Origin: Ruminococcus sp. Phil11
GTDB taxonomy: Bacteria; Bacillota; Clostridia; Oscillospirales; Ruminococcaceae
Direction: 5' to 3'
Assembly (NCBI GenBank): GCA_001940925.1
Contig: MSGZ01000039.1
Location: forward strand, 29,004-93,003
Length of the DNA: 64,000 nucleotides
A model generated the notes under the pieces. That model ran no database searches. It was not told the DNA's origin and saw nothing but the letters and a program-made list of their open reading frames with translations. The position numbers were made by a program, and so were the translations under genes. Below, in pieces: positions 1-8,839 of this stretch (the stretch's first letter is position 1; every line of letters starts with the position of its first letter).

Positions 1-110
1 GTCGCTCGCCGCAGCGAGCGAAACTCCCCAGCGTTCAAGCACCTGCGGGCTTGGGTGCTTGTAAGAGAAGCGCCCATTCAAAATAGCATCCGCGAAGCGG
101 ATACCTTATT
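1..110. other. Hairpin-rich gene-free left edge
   Basis: No coding region was recognised before the lipoprotein start at 222. The stretch holds three short perfect hairpins: CGCTCG/CGAGCG near 4-21, AAGCACC (37-43) with GGTGCTT (54-60), and ATCCGC (88-93) with GCGGAT (97-102). It may be the end of an intergenic repeat or of a gene outside the window; nothing here decides between them. Confidence 0.35.
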
Positions 111-221
111 TCACATTTTCCATGCATGATTTTTCAGAAAACGGGGAATGCTGATACTGCCCTGCATACCTGCAGGAGCAGTTTGGCAGAAGCATCTGCC
201 GGAAAGGAACGGCATTCTCTT

Positions 222-551
222 ATGAAACGATTGGCAAAAGCAATGCTGCCTGCATTCTGCACACTGATGCTGCTTGCGGGCTGCGGTGCAGATACCGAAC
301 GTGCAGAGCATGACACACACCGCGCCGGAACATCTGCGCTGCCTGCCGCAACAACGGCAGCGGACAGTCATCACAAGCTCTACGAAAGCGACGATGTGCA
401 CAGAGAGACTGACATTACGGAGCCGGATATCCTCGACCGTGCGGAAACAGCAGTCAGCAAGGCCGGCGACAAGGCAAAGGAGCTCGTGACCGAGGCAAAG
501 GACATGATGTCGGATGCAGCAGCGGACATGACCGCAACATCGGTCAACTGA
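222..551 (+). CDS. Small putative lipoprotein
   Basis: A 109-residue secreted protein of unknown function. The ATG at 222 is chosen because it has GGAAAGGA upstream and opens directly into a lipoprotein signal: Met-Lys-Arg, a hydrophobic core, then the lipobox LLAGC with Cys near residue 21, which would be lipidated and anchored outside the membrane. The mature part is Thr/Ala/Asp-rich, low in complexity and probably disordered, with an alternating Ala/Lys/Glu stretch near the C terminus that could be helical. An upstream in-frame ATG at 126 would bury the signal peptide and was rejected. No family was recognised. Confidence 0.7.
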   Translation: MKRLAKAMLPAFCTLMLLAGCGADTERAEHDTHRAGTSALPAATTAADSHHKLYESDDVHRETDITEPDILDRAETAVSKAGDKAKELVTEAKDMMSDAAADMTATSVN

Positions 552-556
552 AACAC

Positions 557-593
557 AAAATCCCGAAGGCAGACCGCTTTCGGGATTTTTTTG
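557..593. terminator. Bidirectional terminator
   Basis: TCCCGAA and TTCGGGA form a hairpin followed by a T-run on the plus strand, with an A-run before it. It therefore serves the lipoprotein gene to the left and the convergent membrane-protein gene to the right. Confidence 0.8.
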
Positions 594-600
594 TCCGTAT

Positions 601-1080
601 TCAATTCCGGTTCGCCTGAATCAGCTGATATGCACGGAACAGCGGGACGTCCTCATCCGGGAGCTCCCTGCTGCTGCGGAGCAGAAATCCGCCGGTGCTT
701 TCCATCGCCGTATCCGTCAGCACGGTCTTTTTGCCGTCCGCCAGCAAGACCGTCATCCGCATCCGCTGCTCTTTGTAGTGGTTTTTGTGCCTTCTGGTAT
801 ACCGTTCGATCCGGAGATCGCGGATGTCGCTGACTGCAAAGGTCTTTTTCATGAACAGCCGGTTGACCGTAACGGTCTGCTTGCCGACGTCGATCAGGGT
901 TTTGGCGGTCAGCGCGACAGCAATCAGGATGATGACCGCAATGGCCAGAATCAGCGTGATGATCACGGCAGCCGTCATCTCCCTGACGATGAACATAAAT
1001 GCTGCTGTGAGCAGGAGCAGAAACAGCCCGACCAGAATGAGCACCTCGATGATGCTTTCGTGTCTGATCTGAAAAGTCAT
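601..1080 (-). CDS. Two-helix membrane protein, unknown function
   Basis: A 159-residue protein with two adjacent hydrophobic helices near residues 12-33 and 38-60, then a soluble beta-rich C-terminal region with many Arg/Lys. The organisation resembles small membrane-anchored PH-like or YcxB-like proteins, but no family was assigned. The ATG at 1080 follows GGAG at good spacing; a longer reading from 1170 has no support. It is convergent with the lipoprotein gene and shares its terminator. Confidence 0.6.
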   Translation of the reverse strand: MTFQIRHESIIEVLILVGLFLLLLTAAFMFIVREMTAAVIITLILAIAVIILIAVALTAKTLIDVGKQTVTVNRLFMKKTFAVSDIRDLRIERYTRRHKNHYKEQRMRMTVLLADGKKTVLTDTAMESTGGFLLRSSRELPDEDVPLFRAYQLIQANRN

Positions 1081-1184
1081 AGTTTCTCCTTCATCCGGGT
1101 GCAAAGATTTCCCGTACCGGCAGCCGGATTCTGTTGGCATTATCATAGCATAATTCTGCGGAAAAGTCAAGGCAGCGTATCAGA

Positions 1185-1220
1185 AAAAGGACGCCGATTG
1201 CACCGGCGTCCTTTTTTATT
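1185..1220. terminator. Terminator after the Ca2+ ATPase gene
   Basis: AGGACGCCG and CGGCGTCCT form a strong hairpin with A/T runs on both sides. On the minus strand it lies a few bases after the ATPase stop codon and ends in T5. Confidence 0.85.
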
Positions 1221-1222
1221 GT

Positions 1223-3850
1223 TTATTTTATGGCTCCGCACCGACGCCGGATCGCCTTGACCGTTTCTACGATCGGAACAATCGCAGCAGCAAGCAGAAC
1301 CGCGTACAGCACCTGCATTCCGCTGAGCGAAACAAGGGAGAAGATCTTTCTGAGTGCCGGGATAAAGACCAGCGGGATCGTCAGTGCCAGCGAGACCAGC
1401 ACGGAGCCGAGCAGGAATCTGTTGCTGTGATGCATCCGGAACACCGAACCGGTCAGGCTGCGCATGTTCCATGCATGGAGCATCTCACAGACCGAAAGCG
1501 TCAGGAACGCCATGGTCGTGCCCGTCTCCGGCGAGGTGCGGTGCCCGATCATATAGGAAGCAAGCGTCAGGCTTGCAATGACAAAGCCCTGCCAGAGCAG
1601 ATTGATGCCGAGGCCGTCTGAGAAAATATGCGAACCGCTGCTTCTCGGCTTGCGCTTCATGACGCCGTCCTCTGCGGCCTCCATGCCGAGGCCGACCGCA
1701 GGGAAGCAGTCCGAAACGAGATTGATCCACAGCAGGTGCACCGGACTGAAAATACTCCGTCCGCCGCCGATCGCGAGCGTCGCCATGAGGATGCACAGCA
1801 CCTCACTGAGATTGCTGGACAGCAGGAACTGGATCGCCTTGCGGATGTTGTCGTAAATGCGGCGGCCTTCCTCGACCGCACCGACGATCGTTGCAAAGTT
1901 GTCGTCCGTCAGCACCATGTCCGCGACATTCTTTGTGACATCTGTGCCGGTAATGCCCATGCCGACACCGATATCCGCACTCTTGATCGAAGGCGCATCA
2001 TTGACGCCGTCGCCGGTCATTGCGGTGGTCATGCCCTTTTTCCGCCATGCATTGACAATGCGCACCTTATGCTCCGGCTGCACGCGCGCGTAGACGCTGT
2101 ACTGTTCAACGGTCTCCGCAAATTCCTCATCCGGGATCTTGGAGAGCTCCGCGCCGGTCAGTGCCTTCTGCCCCTCGCCGAGGATGCCGAGCTCCTTCGC
2201 GATCGCGACTGCGGTATCGCGGTGGTCGCCGGTGATCATGACCGGACGGATGCCCGCAGTCCGGCAAAGCCCGATTGCGTCCTTGACCTCCGGCCGCACA
2301 GGGTCGATCATGCCGGTCATGCCGATGTAGATGAGCTCCTGTTCCAGCGATTCCGGCGAGCAGTCCGCAGGCAGTGCGGGATATTCGCGGTAAGCAGCCA
2401 GCAGCACGCGGAGTGCCTGATCTGCCATTTCCTTATTCTGCCGCAGAATCTGCTTGCGGTCGTTCTCCGTCAGGGAGCGCACCTTTCCGCCTTCGAGCAT
2501 GTAGCAGCAGCGGCGGAGCACCTCATCCGGCGCACCCTTTGTATACTGAATGATGCCGTTTTCCGTCTGATGCAGCGTGGACATCATCTTGCGGAGCGAA
2601 TCAAACGGTGCTTCCGCAATTCTGGGCGTCTCCGCTTCGAGATCGTATTTTTTCAGGCCGCATTTGTTCGCATATACGACCAGTGCGGCTTCCGTCGGCT
2701 CGCCGGTGACGGATTCGTCCGGATTCAGCACGGCGTCGCAGCAAAGTGCCATTGCCTTCGCGAGCATCTCCTGATCGGCACTGATCTCCTGCACGACCGT
2801 CATCTTATTCTGCGTGAGCGTACCGGTCTTGTCGCTGCAGATGACCTGCGCGCAGCCGAGTGCTTCAACAGCCGTCAGCCGGCGGATGACCGCACCGCGC
2901 TTCGACATATTGGTCACACCGATGCTCAGCACAACTGTCACAACAGCCGCCAGACCCTCCGGGATCGCCGCAACGGCAAGGCTGACAGAGATCATGAAGG
3001 ATTCGAGGAATCCGGGCAGTGTGATGACGCCGTCACGGACAAGCATCTGAATCACGTTGATGCCGAGGATAAACACGCAGATGCAGAGCACAGCAATTGA
3101 AAGAATCTTGCTGAGCTGATCGAGATTCTTCTGCAGCGGGGTTTCATCGTCATCGGCATCCGCGATCGCGCCCGCGATCTTGCCCATTTCGGTCTGCATA
3201 CCGGTCGCAACGACGACTGCCTCCGCGCGGCCGTAGGCAATGCTGCTGCCCATATACAGCATATTTTTGCGGTCGCCGAGCGGGACCTCCTCACCGGAAA
3301 GCACCGCGCTGTCCTTATCCGAGGGGACGCTCTCGCCGGTCAGTGCGGATTCCTCCGCCTTCAGTGCCGCACATTCGAGGATGCGGCAGTCGGCGGGAAC
3401 ATTGTCGCCGGCCTCCAGCGTGATGACGTCGCCCGGTACCAGCTCGGAGCTGTGAATGACGGTCAGCTCGCCGGAGCGGTAGACCTTGCTGTTTGCGGCA
3501 CTCATTGCCTGCAGTGCTTCGATCGCGGATTCCGCCTTGTTCTCCTGATACACGCCGAGCACCGCATTCGCGATGACGACGAACAGAATGATAAAGACGT
3601 CGGCGTCCAGTTTGCCCTCAGAGATGATGCCCGTGATTGCGGAGATCACCGCAGCGGCGATCAGCACAAGGATCATGGGGTTTTTGAACTGTTCGAGAAA
3701 GCGCGCTGCCAGCGTCGGCTTCGGGGGTTCGTCCAGCTTGTTCGCGCCGAACTTCTCAAGCCGGCTCGCTGCCTCCTCAGCAGTGAGGCCGCCCTGTGTG
3801 CTGCCGACCTCCTCAAGAACCTTCTCTGCGGATACCAGATAATGCTTCAT
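1223..3850 (-). CDS. P-type cation ATPase, Ca2+-transporting (P2A)
   Basis: An 875-residue integral membrane pump that would export Ca2+ using ATP. Signatures in order: an N-terminal cation-ATPase domain, the actuator loop motif TGES, the TM4 motif IPEGL, the phosphorylation motif DKTGTLT, the hinge motif TGDGVNDAP, and a C-terminal set of helices. IPEGL and the TM6 segment with Asn/Ser/Glu fit the SERCA/PMR1-like P2A group. Length matches the family. The ATG at 3850 follows GGAGGG; the longer reading from 3916 lacks a ribosome site. Mn2+ could be a second substrate, as known for some relatives. It is monocistronic, with a terminator immediately downstream. Confidence 0.93.
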   Translation of the reverse strand: MKHYLVSAEKVLEEVGSTQGGLTAEEAASRLEKFGANKLDEPPKPTLAARFLEQFKNPMILVLIAAAVISAITGIISEGKLDADVFIILFVVIANAVLGVYQENKAESAIEALQAMSAANSKVYRSGELTVIHSSELVPGDVITLEAGDNVPADCRILECAALKAEESALTGESVPSDKDSAVLSGEEVPLGDRKNMLYMGSSIAYGRAEAVVVATGMQTEMGKIAGAIADADDDETPLQKNLDQLSKILSIAVLCICVFILGINVIQMLVRDGVITLPGFLESFMISVSLAVAAIPEGLAAVVTVVLSIGVTNMSKRGAVIRRLTAVEALGCAQVICSDKTGTLTQNKMTVVQEISADQEMLAKAMALCCDAVLNPDESVTGEPTEAALVVYANKCGLKKYDLEAETPRIAEAPFDSLRKMMSTLHQTENGIIQYTKGAPDEVLRRCCYMLEGGKVRSLTENDRKQILRQNKEMADQALRVLLAAYREYPALPADCSPESLEQELIYIGMTGMIDPVRPEVKDAIGLCRTAGIRPVMITGDHRDTAVAIAKELGILGEGQKALTGAELSKIPDEEFAETVEQYSVYARVQPEHKVRIVNAWRKKGMTTAMTGDGVNDAPSIKSADIGVGMGITGTDVTKNVADMVLTDDNFATIVGAVEEGRRIYDNIRKAIQFLLSSNLSEVLCILMATLAIGGGRSIFSPVHLLWINLVSDCFPAVGLGMEAAEDGVMKRKPRSSGSHIFSDGLGINLLWQGFVIASLTLASYMIGHRTSPETGTTMAFLTLSVCEMLHAWNMRSLTGSVFRMHHSNRFLLGSVLVSLALTIPLVFIPALRKIFSLVSLSGMQVLYAVLLAAAIVPIVETVKAIRRRCGAIK

Positions 3851-4046
3851 AATGCCCTCCATATAGTCAAAGAAATCCAAACAATTTATTTTACCATTCA
3901 ATGAGCGGAAATGCAAGCGGAATTTGTGTTGTTTAAGCGAAATTAAGATGATGATTCTGTGAAAAAGAAACCGGTTGCCCGAAACAGTGCCGTCATACTA
4001 CACAAAACCGGCACTTCTTTTTTGTGCACAAACACATCTGCGAATA

Positions 4047-4055
4047 TGTTATAAT
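4047..4055 (+). promoter_or_regulatory. Extended -10 promoter of ade
   Basis: TGT followed by TATAAT forms an extended -10 element about 30 bases before the adenine deaminase start. No good -35 is present at 17 bases, which is usual for extended -10 promoters. Confidence 0.6.
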
Positions 4056-4085
4056 AGAAGCAGCTTACAAAAAGGAGTGACCGCA

Positions 4086-5774
4086 ATGAAAACGCTGCTG
4101 AAAAACGGCACCGTCCTGAATGTCTTTACCGGCGAGCTGCTGCGCGAAAACGTCCTGATCGCCGGCGATACCGTACTCGGCACCGGCGATTATACCGATG
4201 CAGACGCCGATACCGTCCGCGATGTGACCGGCTGCATCCTCTGCCCCGGCCTGACCGACGGACATATCCACATCGAAAGCACGATGCTTACCCCGGCAGA
4301 GCTGGCGCGCGCTGTTCTGCCGCACGGCACGACCGCGATCGTCGCAGACCCGCACGAGATCGCGAATGTCTGCGGCACGGCGGGCATCGACTTCATGCTG
4401 GAAATGAGCGAGAATCTGCCGCTGCATGTGTATCTGACGGCACCCTCCTGTGTTCCGGCGATGCCGCTGGACGAATCCGGCGCTGCACTTTCCGCGGCTG
4501 ATCTTGCGCCGTATCTGGCGAACCCGCGCGTGCCGGGTCTTGCGGAGATGATGAACTATCCGGGCGTGCTGGCCGGTGCGGATTTTGTCATGGACAAGCT
4601 CAAAGCGGCGAAGGCTGCCGGCAAGGTCATCGACGGCCATGCGCCGCTGCTGACCGGTCACGACCTCGACCGTTATATCGCAGCGGGCATTCAGAGCGAT
4701 CACGAATGTTCCTCTGCCGCGGAGGGACTGGAGCGCGTGCGCAAGGGACAGTGGCTGATGATCCGGCAGGGTACTGCGGCGCGGAATCTGGAAGCACTGC
4801 TCCCGCTGTTTGAGGAGCCTTACTGCCGCCGCTGCCTGCTTGTCACGGATGACCGGCATCCTGCCGACATCCTTGCAGACGGTCACATTGACAACATCAT
4901 CCGTCTTGCGGTACAGGCGGGAAAATCCGCCGTTACCTGCATACAAATGGCGACGATCCAGGCGGCACAGTGCTTTCATCTGCAGCGCACCGGCGCGATC
5001 GCACCGGGTTACCGCGCCGACATTCTCGTGCTCAGCGACCTTGACCGCATGGCCGTGCGGGATGTATACTGCAGCGGCGTCCGCGTGGTTGAAAACGGCG
5101 TATGCAGGCCGTTTGATGCGCCGGATCTCCGGGCGGAGAAATGGTCGCCGGTGCTGCATTCGTTTCATCTGGACGCGCTTTCCGCAGACGATTTCCGTAT
5201 CGAACCGCAGGGTGATAAATGCCGCGTGATCGGCGTGATCCCCGGGCAGCTGCTGACGAAAGAACGCATTGAAACGCTTGATTTTACGAAGAACAACGGC
5301 ATTGACATTTCGCGGGATATCCTGAAGCTCGCGGTGATCGAGCGGCATAAAGGCACGGGTCACAGGGGGCTCGGCTATATCAGCGGCATCGGGCTGCAGC
5401 GCGGTGCGATCGCGGCGTCTGTCTCGCATGATGCGCATAATCTCATTGTGATCGGCACGAATGATGCGGACATGGCTGCGGCGGCAAACCGCATCCGGGC
5501 ATTGGGCGGCGGATGCGCGGCAGCCGCGGACGGCGAAATTCTTGCAGAGCTGCCGCTGCCGGTCGCGGGACTGATGAGCGATGCGGATGCGGAAACGGTC
5601 GCGGCGCAGAACCGTGTACTGAATGAAGCGGTGCGCGCACTCGGCGTGCCGGAGAACATCTCGCCGTTTATGAACATGGCTTTTGTTTCTCTGACGGTGA
5701 TCCCGGCAATCAAAATGACGACCTTCGGGCTTGCCGATGTGCAGACGCAGACGCTGCTTGATTTATTTGTGTGA
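4086..5774 (+). CDS. ade: Adenine deaminase
   Basis: A 562-residue amidohydrolase that converts adenine to hypoxanthine and ammonia in purine salvage. The metal-binding motif HIHIEST is at residues 60-66, DPHEIANV follows at about 98-105, and a VTDDRHP block typical of AdeC proteins lies mid-protein; the C-terminal adenine-deaminase domain is present. The length agrees with B. subtilis AdeC (about 577). The ATG at 4086 follows AAAGGAGTGA, and the extension to 3975 overlaps the promoter. It is followed 41 bases later by an acetyltransferase gene. Confidence 0.93.
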   Translation: MKTLLKNGTVLNVFTGELLRENVLIAGDTVLGTGDYTDADADTVRDVTGCILCPGLTDGHIHIESTMLTPAELARAVLPHGTTAIVADPHEIANVCGTAGIDFMLEMSENLPLHVYLTAPSCVPAMPLDESGAALSAADLAPYLANPRVPGLAEMMNYPGVLAGADFVMDKLKAAKAAGKVIDGHAPLLTGHDLDRYIAAGIQSDHECSSAAEGLERVRKGQWLMIRQGTAARNLEALLPLFEEPYCRRCLLVTDDRHPADILADGHIDNIIRLAVQAGKSAVTCIQMATIQAAQCFHLQRTGAIAPGYRADILVLSDLDRMAVRDVYCSGVRVVENGVCRPFDAPDLRAEKWSPVLHSFHLDALSADDFRIEPQGDKCRVIGVIPGQLLTKERIETLDFTKNNGIDISRDILKLAVIERHKGTGHRGLGYISGIGLQRGAIAASVSHDAHNLIVIGTNDADMAAAANRIRALGGGCAAAADGEILAELPLPVAGLMSDADAETVAAQNRVLNEAVRALGVPENISPFMNMAFVSLTVIPAIKMTTFGLADVQTQTLLDLFV

Positions 5775-5815
5775 CCTGTGCCGATGAAGCAAAGAATATG
5801 CGGAGGTGACAACCG

Positions 5816-6271
5816 GTGACGGCAGAATACAGAAAAGCATTACCGGAAGATGCAGAATTGCTGATCAATATCTACAATGCTGCATTTTACAGCGATTACA
5901 TAAAATACGGCGCGTGCCCCGGGTACGGCAAAACAGCAGCAGAGATGGAAGCATCCGTCAGAGAGCATCCGAAATATATCATTCTGTGTGACGGGCAACC
6001 TGTTGGATGCATTGCCTGTAAAAAGCCGGAAACACATGTCTATGAGATCACCTGCCTTTGCATTGTTCCGGAATATCAGGGCAAAGGGCTCGGTACAGGG
6101 GCAGTTCAGTTTATAAAGGAGCTTTTTGCGGATTGGGAGAAGATCACGCTGGTAACGCCTGCGGATAAGAAAGAAAATGTGAAGTTCTACACGGAAAAAT
6201 GCGGATTTCGTATCGTATCCGCGGAAACAGACGGGAATGTAGAACTTGCCCGATTCGTGACAGAAAGATAA
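5816..6271 (+). CDS. GNAT-family N-acetyltransferase
   Basis: A 151-residue cytosolic acyltransferase. The acetyl-CoA loop is visible as the EYQGKGLG segment at about residues 84-91 (Q/R-x-x-G-x-G/A), preceded by the beta-strand ITCLCIVP and followed by the FYTEKCGF motif common in this family. The start is a GTG placed 8 bases after GGAGGT. The substrate cannot be read from sequence. It probably shares the ade transcript. Confidence 0.85.
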   Translation: MTAEYRKALPEDAELLINIYNAAFYSDYIKYGACPGYGKTAAEMEASVREHPKYIILCDGQPVGCIACKKPETHVYEITCLCIVPEYQGKGLGTGAVQFIKELFADWEKITLVTPADKKENVKFYTEKCGFRIVSAETDGNVELARFVTER

Positions 6272-6333
6272 ATTCAGCTTTCTCGCAAAGCCCTTTTTCT
6301 GTAATATGAGATTTGGAAAGGAAGGGAAACCGC

Positions 6334-6975
6334 ATGGGGCTTGATGTGTATCTCGATGCGAAGATCACCGAAAAGGCAACCGGCAGATGCATTTCCGTGC
6401 AGGATAAGAAGCAGCCGGTCGAGTGGGATGAGGATCAATGGATCACCTTTCACTGGATATGCGGCCACGACGCATACCCGCTGCGGAACGACTGGATCGA
6501 CATTATCAACCGGCACGGGAAAACGGCATACAGCTATAACGACAATGACATTCCGTTTCCGCCGTCCGCGCTGCGGGAAATGTGCAGCTGTGCTTTCAGC
6601 TATATCTGTCTTCCGGAATCCAACCGCTTTGAATTTGACGTTCAATGCGGCTTCTGGAACCCGAAGCTGCGCGAACAGGAGGCCGGGCTTCCGTACCGCA
6701 CAGAACAGAAATATGACTGGGTTGACTGGAACCTGGCGGAAACGGAAACTGCGTACCGCTTCTGGGCAGATGATTTTTATAAATTCATCGGGTTCATTGA
6801 GCGGCTCTATTATGAGAATCAGTGCACACAGTTGAAAGCCAGCGGCTCTGACGGCATCCGCGATGACGGCGAACTGGTGTTCCCGGACGATTTCATTTTC
6901 GATTCCGATCTGGAACAGTTCAAAGCGAACCCGCGGGCCTATGAATGGACGTTCCGGCTGTTCAATTCCTATTGA
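6334..6975 (+). CDS. Hypothetical protein
   Basis: A 213-residue soluble protein rich in Trp, Tyr and Asp, beginning MGLDVYL. It has no signal peptide or membrane segment. The start has GGAAAGGAAGGG upstream. No family was recognised. A strong hairpin terminator follows the stop codon. Confidence 0.65.
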   Translation: MGLDVYLDAKITEKATGRCISVQDKKQPVEWDEDQWITFHWICGHDAYPLRNDWIDIINRHGKTAYSYNDNDIPFPPSALREMCSCAFSYICLPESNRFEFDVQCGFWNPKLREQEAGLPYRTEQKYDWVDWNLAETETAYRFWADDFYKFIGFIERLYYENQCTQLKASGSDGIRDDGELVFPDDFIFDSDLEQFKANPRAYEWTFRLFNSY

Positions 6976-6988
6976 CCGTTATGATATG

Positions 6989-7022
6989 AGGCACCGCTGC
7001 GATGCATCGGTGCCTTGTTTTG
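6989..7022 (+). terminator. Terminator
   Basis: AGGCACCG and CGGTGCCT pair around an 11-base loop and are followed by TGTTTTGT, just after the hypothetical gene. Confidence 0.7.
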
Positions 7023-7040
7023 TCTGCGGCCGCAGAATGA

Positions 7041-7077
7041 AAAAGAACGCCGATCAAAGCATCAGCGTCCTTTTTCG
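7041..7077. terminator. Terminator downstream of birA
   Basis: An imperfect hairpin (GAACGCCGAT with ATCAGCGTCC) is flanked by A4 on the left and T5 on the right. On the minus strand it lies downstream of the biotin ligase operon and ends in T5; it could also act on the plus strand. Confidence 0.65.
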
Positions 7078-7134
7078 ATACAAATAACGGGGTCTGGCTG
7101 TGCGCTCCCATTCGGGATGCAGCGCAGCTCCTTC

Positions 7135-7947
7135 TTATTTTCGCAGTTTAATGCGGATTTCTCCTGTCGAACGCCACTGCTCCGTGCCGTCATCGTACCG
7201 CACAAGCAGCCGCAGATCGTCGTCAACAGCCAGCGCGGTTGCCGGACGCTCAATACCGTTTTCGTTCACGGTGATCGGCCTGCCGAGCACGCAGAGCCGC
7301 TCACGGTAGCCGCTGAGATAGCCCTTCTGCGGCAGATTCCGGTATTGCCGCAGGAGTGCCGCAGTCAGCGCGGCGGCTGATTCCGCAAAGGCGTTCTCCG
7401 GTGCTGTTCCATGCGGATAAACCGCCCCCGCGATCTCCTGCAGCTCTTTCGGGAAACCACCCTTCGGCGCGGTCAGATTGATGCCAATGCCGACAATTAC
7501 GTATTCCGGAACGGAATCTGCCGAAAACTTCGCTTCTGCGAGGATGCCGCAGATCTTTTTTTCATGCAGCAGCAGATCGTTGACCCATTTGATCTGTACC
7601 TGCTGCCCGCTGCACTGCTCGACCGCCTCCGCAGCAGCGACCGCTGCCATCGGTGTCAGGGCGAGCACATCCGCCGCGCCGATCTGCGGGCGCAGCAGCA
7701 TACTGAGATACAGCCCGGACTGCGGCGGCGAATAAAACTGCCGTCCCTGCCGACCTTTGCCTGCGGTCTGCTGCCGGGCGGCATACACCGTAAATTCCGG
7801 CGCGCCCTGCTCTGCGGCGTCCCGCAGCAGGTCGTTCGTCGAGGTCACCGTATCGAAAACATGCAGCTTTGCGTCTTTGGCATCCGCCGGCAGACGCGCC
7901 GCGATTATGCGGGTCAATTCCGCTTCTTCATGATACCGTTGTTCCAT
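7135..7947 (-). CDS. birA: Biotin--[acetyl-CoA-carboxylase] ligase
   Basis: A 270-residue enzyme that makes biotinyl-AMP and transfers biotin to a lysine of carboxylase carrier proteins. The biotin/ATP loop GKGRQGR is at 63-69, KWVND at 120-124, and KKICGIL follows. The C-terminal SH3-like domain is present. There is no N-terminal helix-turn-helix, so this is a monofunctional class I ligase and should not repress biotin genes. It overlaps nothing and is last in a minus-strand run. Confidence 0.93.
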   Translation of the reverse strand: MEQRYHEEAELTRIIAARLPADAKDAKLHVFDTVTSTNDLLRDAAEQGAPEFTVYAARQQTAGKGRQGRQFYSPPQSGLYLSMLLRPQIGAADVLALTPMAAVAAAEAVEQCSGQQVQIKWVNDLLLHEKKICGILAEAKFSADSVPEYVIVGIGINLTAPKGGFPKELQEIAGAVYPHGTAPENAFAESAAALTAALLRQYRNLPQKGYLSGYRERLCVLGRPITVNENGIERPATALAVDDDLRLLVRYDDGTEQWRSTGEIRIKLRK

Positions 7948-7963
7948 TCGGATGCTCCCGCAT

Positions 7964-8434
7964 TCAGGTTCTGATATTCAGCCAGAACTCGCCCTCAAAC
8001 GGAGCGGTCAGTTCCGGTCTGGAATAGCCGTCCGTGATCGCGGTCCCGCTGATCTGAATATGCAGCTGACCGCCCTCTTTTCCGAGGATCTTCAGCTTAT
8101 AATGCATCAGCGGCTCGTGCTCAAAGACATACAGCGTGTCCTCGCGTTCTTCGGCTTCTTCGACGTCTTTAACCTCAAACTCCATGCCGATCATGTCGTC
8201 AATGTTATCCGTTCCGGTTGCAAATTCGTTGATGATCAGTTCCGGAGAAACCTCCTCATCACCGAACATTCCTTTCTCAAACCAGACGTCTATGGATAAC
8301 GTCTTGGTGATGACGTCTCTTTCCTCGTCGATATCCTCGTCGTTATCGAAGAGAAAGACCGTTGTGTCGCTGCAGTCTTTGACGGTGAATTTGTATCCGC
8401 CCAGAATCAGTGTGCCTCTCTGGACCTCAGCCAT
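7964..8434 (-). CDS. Acidic hypothetical protein
   Basis: A 156-residue soluble, strongly acidic protein (clusters such as DNDEDIDEE) with alternating hydrophobic strands, suggesting a beta-sandwich. A GGGAGG ribosome site precedes the ATG. It lies 16 bases upstream of birA in the same direction, so co-transcription is likely. No family was recognised. Confidence 0.65.
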   Translation of the reverse strand: MAEVQRGTLILGGYKFTVKDCSDTTVFLFDNDEDIDEERDVITKTLSIDVWFEKGMFGDEEVSPELIINEFATGTDNIDDMIGMEFEVKDVEEAEEREDTLYVFEHEPLMHYKLKILGKEGGQLHIQISGTAITDGYSRPELTAPFEGEFWLNIRT

Positions 8435-8455
8435 GATAAAGCCTCCCTTGCATAT

Positions 8456-8836
8456 TTATGTTTTGCTTTCGGTATGCCCCCTGTCACGGCCGCATTTCCG
8501 CCGGACGATCAGGCTCCCGTACAGAAACCAGATATAGAAATACCACAGAACGAGTGTGACTGCCGGATATTCCGCACCGGCGAGCTTCATGATGACCGCA
8601 GTCACGATCATCACCAGCGAGATGATATGCGGCAGGATATGCCGGTCTTTTTTATCTGCAATCAGATGCAGAATTGTTGCGGGCATGAAGGTATAGTCCA
8701 TGCAGACGACCAGTATGCCGACAAAGCCGTACCATTTCAGCGTCATGCCCTCGTAGAACACGCCTGCGATCGCCAGCGTCGTGCAGACGAACACGATGAT
8801 ATCGGCAGCGGGAATGATTTTCTGTAATCTGTTCAT
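8456..8836 (-). CDS. Four-helix membrane protein
   Basis: A 126-residue hydrophobic protein with four predicted transmembrane stretches (about residues 10-28, 34-56, 68-86 and 90-110) and a short basic C-terminal tail. The start lies 3 bases after the rapZ stop, so translation may be coupled. Function unknown. Confidence 0.6.
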   Translation of the reverse strand: MNRLQKIIPAADIIVFVCTTLAIAGVFYEGMTLKWYGFVGILVVCMDYTFMPATILHLIADKKDRHILPHIISLVMIVTAVIMKLAGAEYPAVTLVLWYFYIWFLYGSLIVRRKCGRDRGHTESKT

Positions 8837-8839
8837 AGC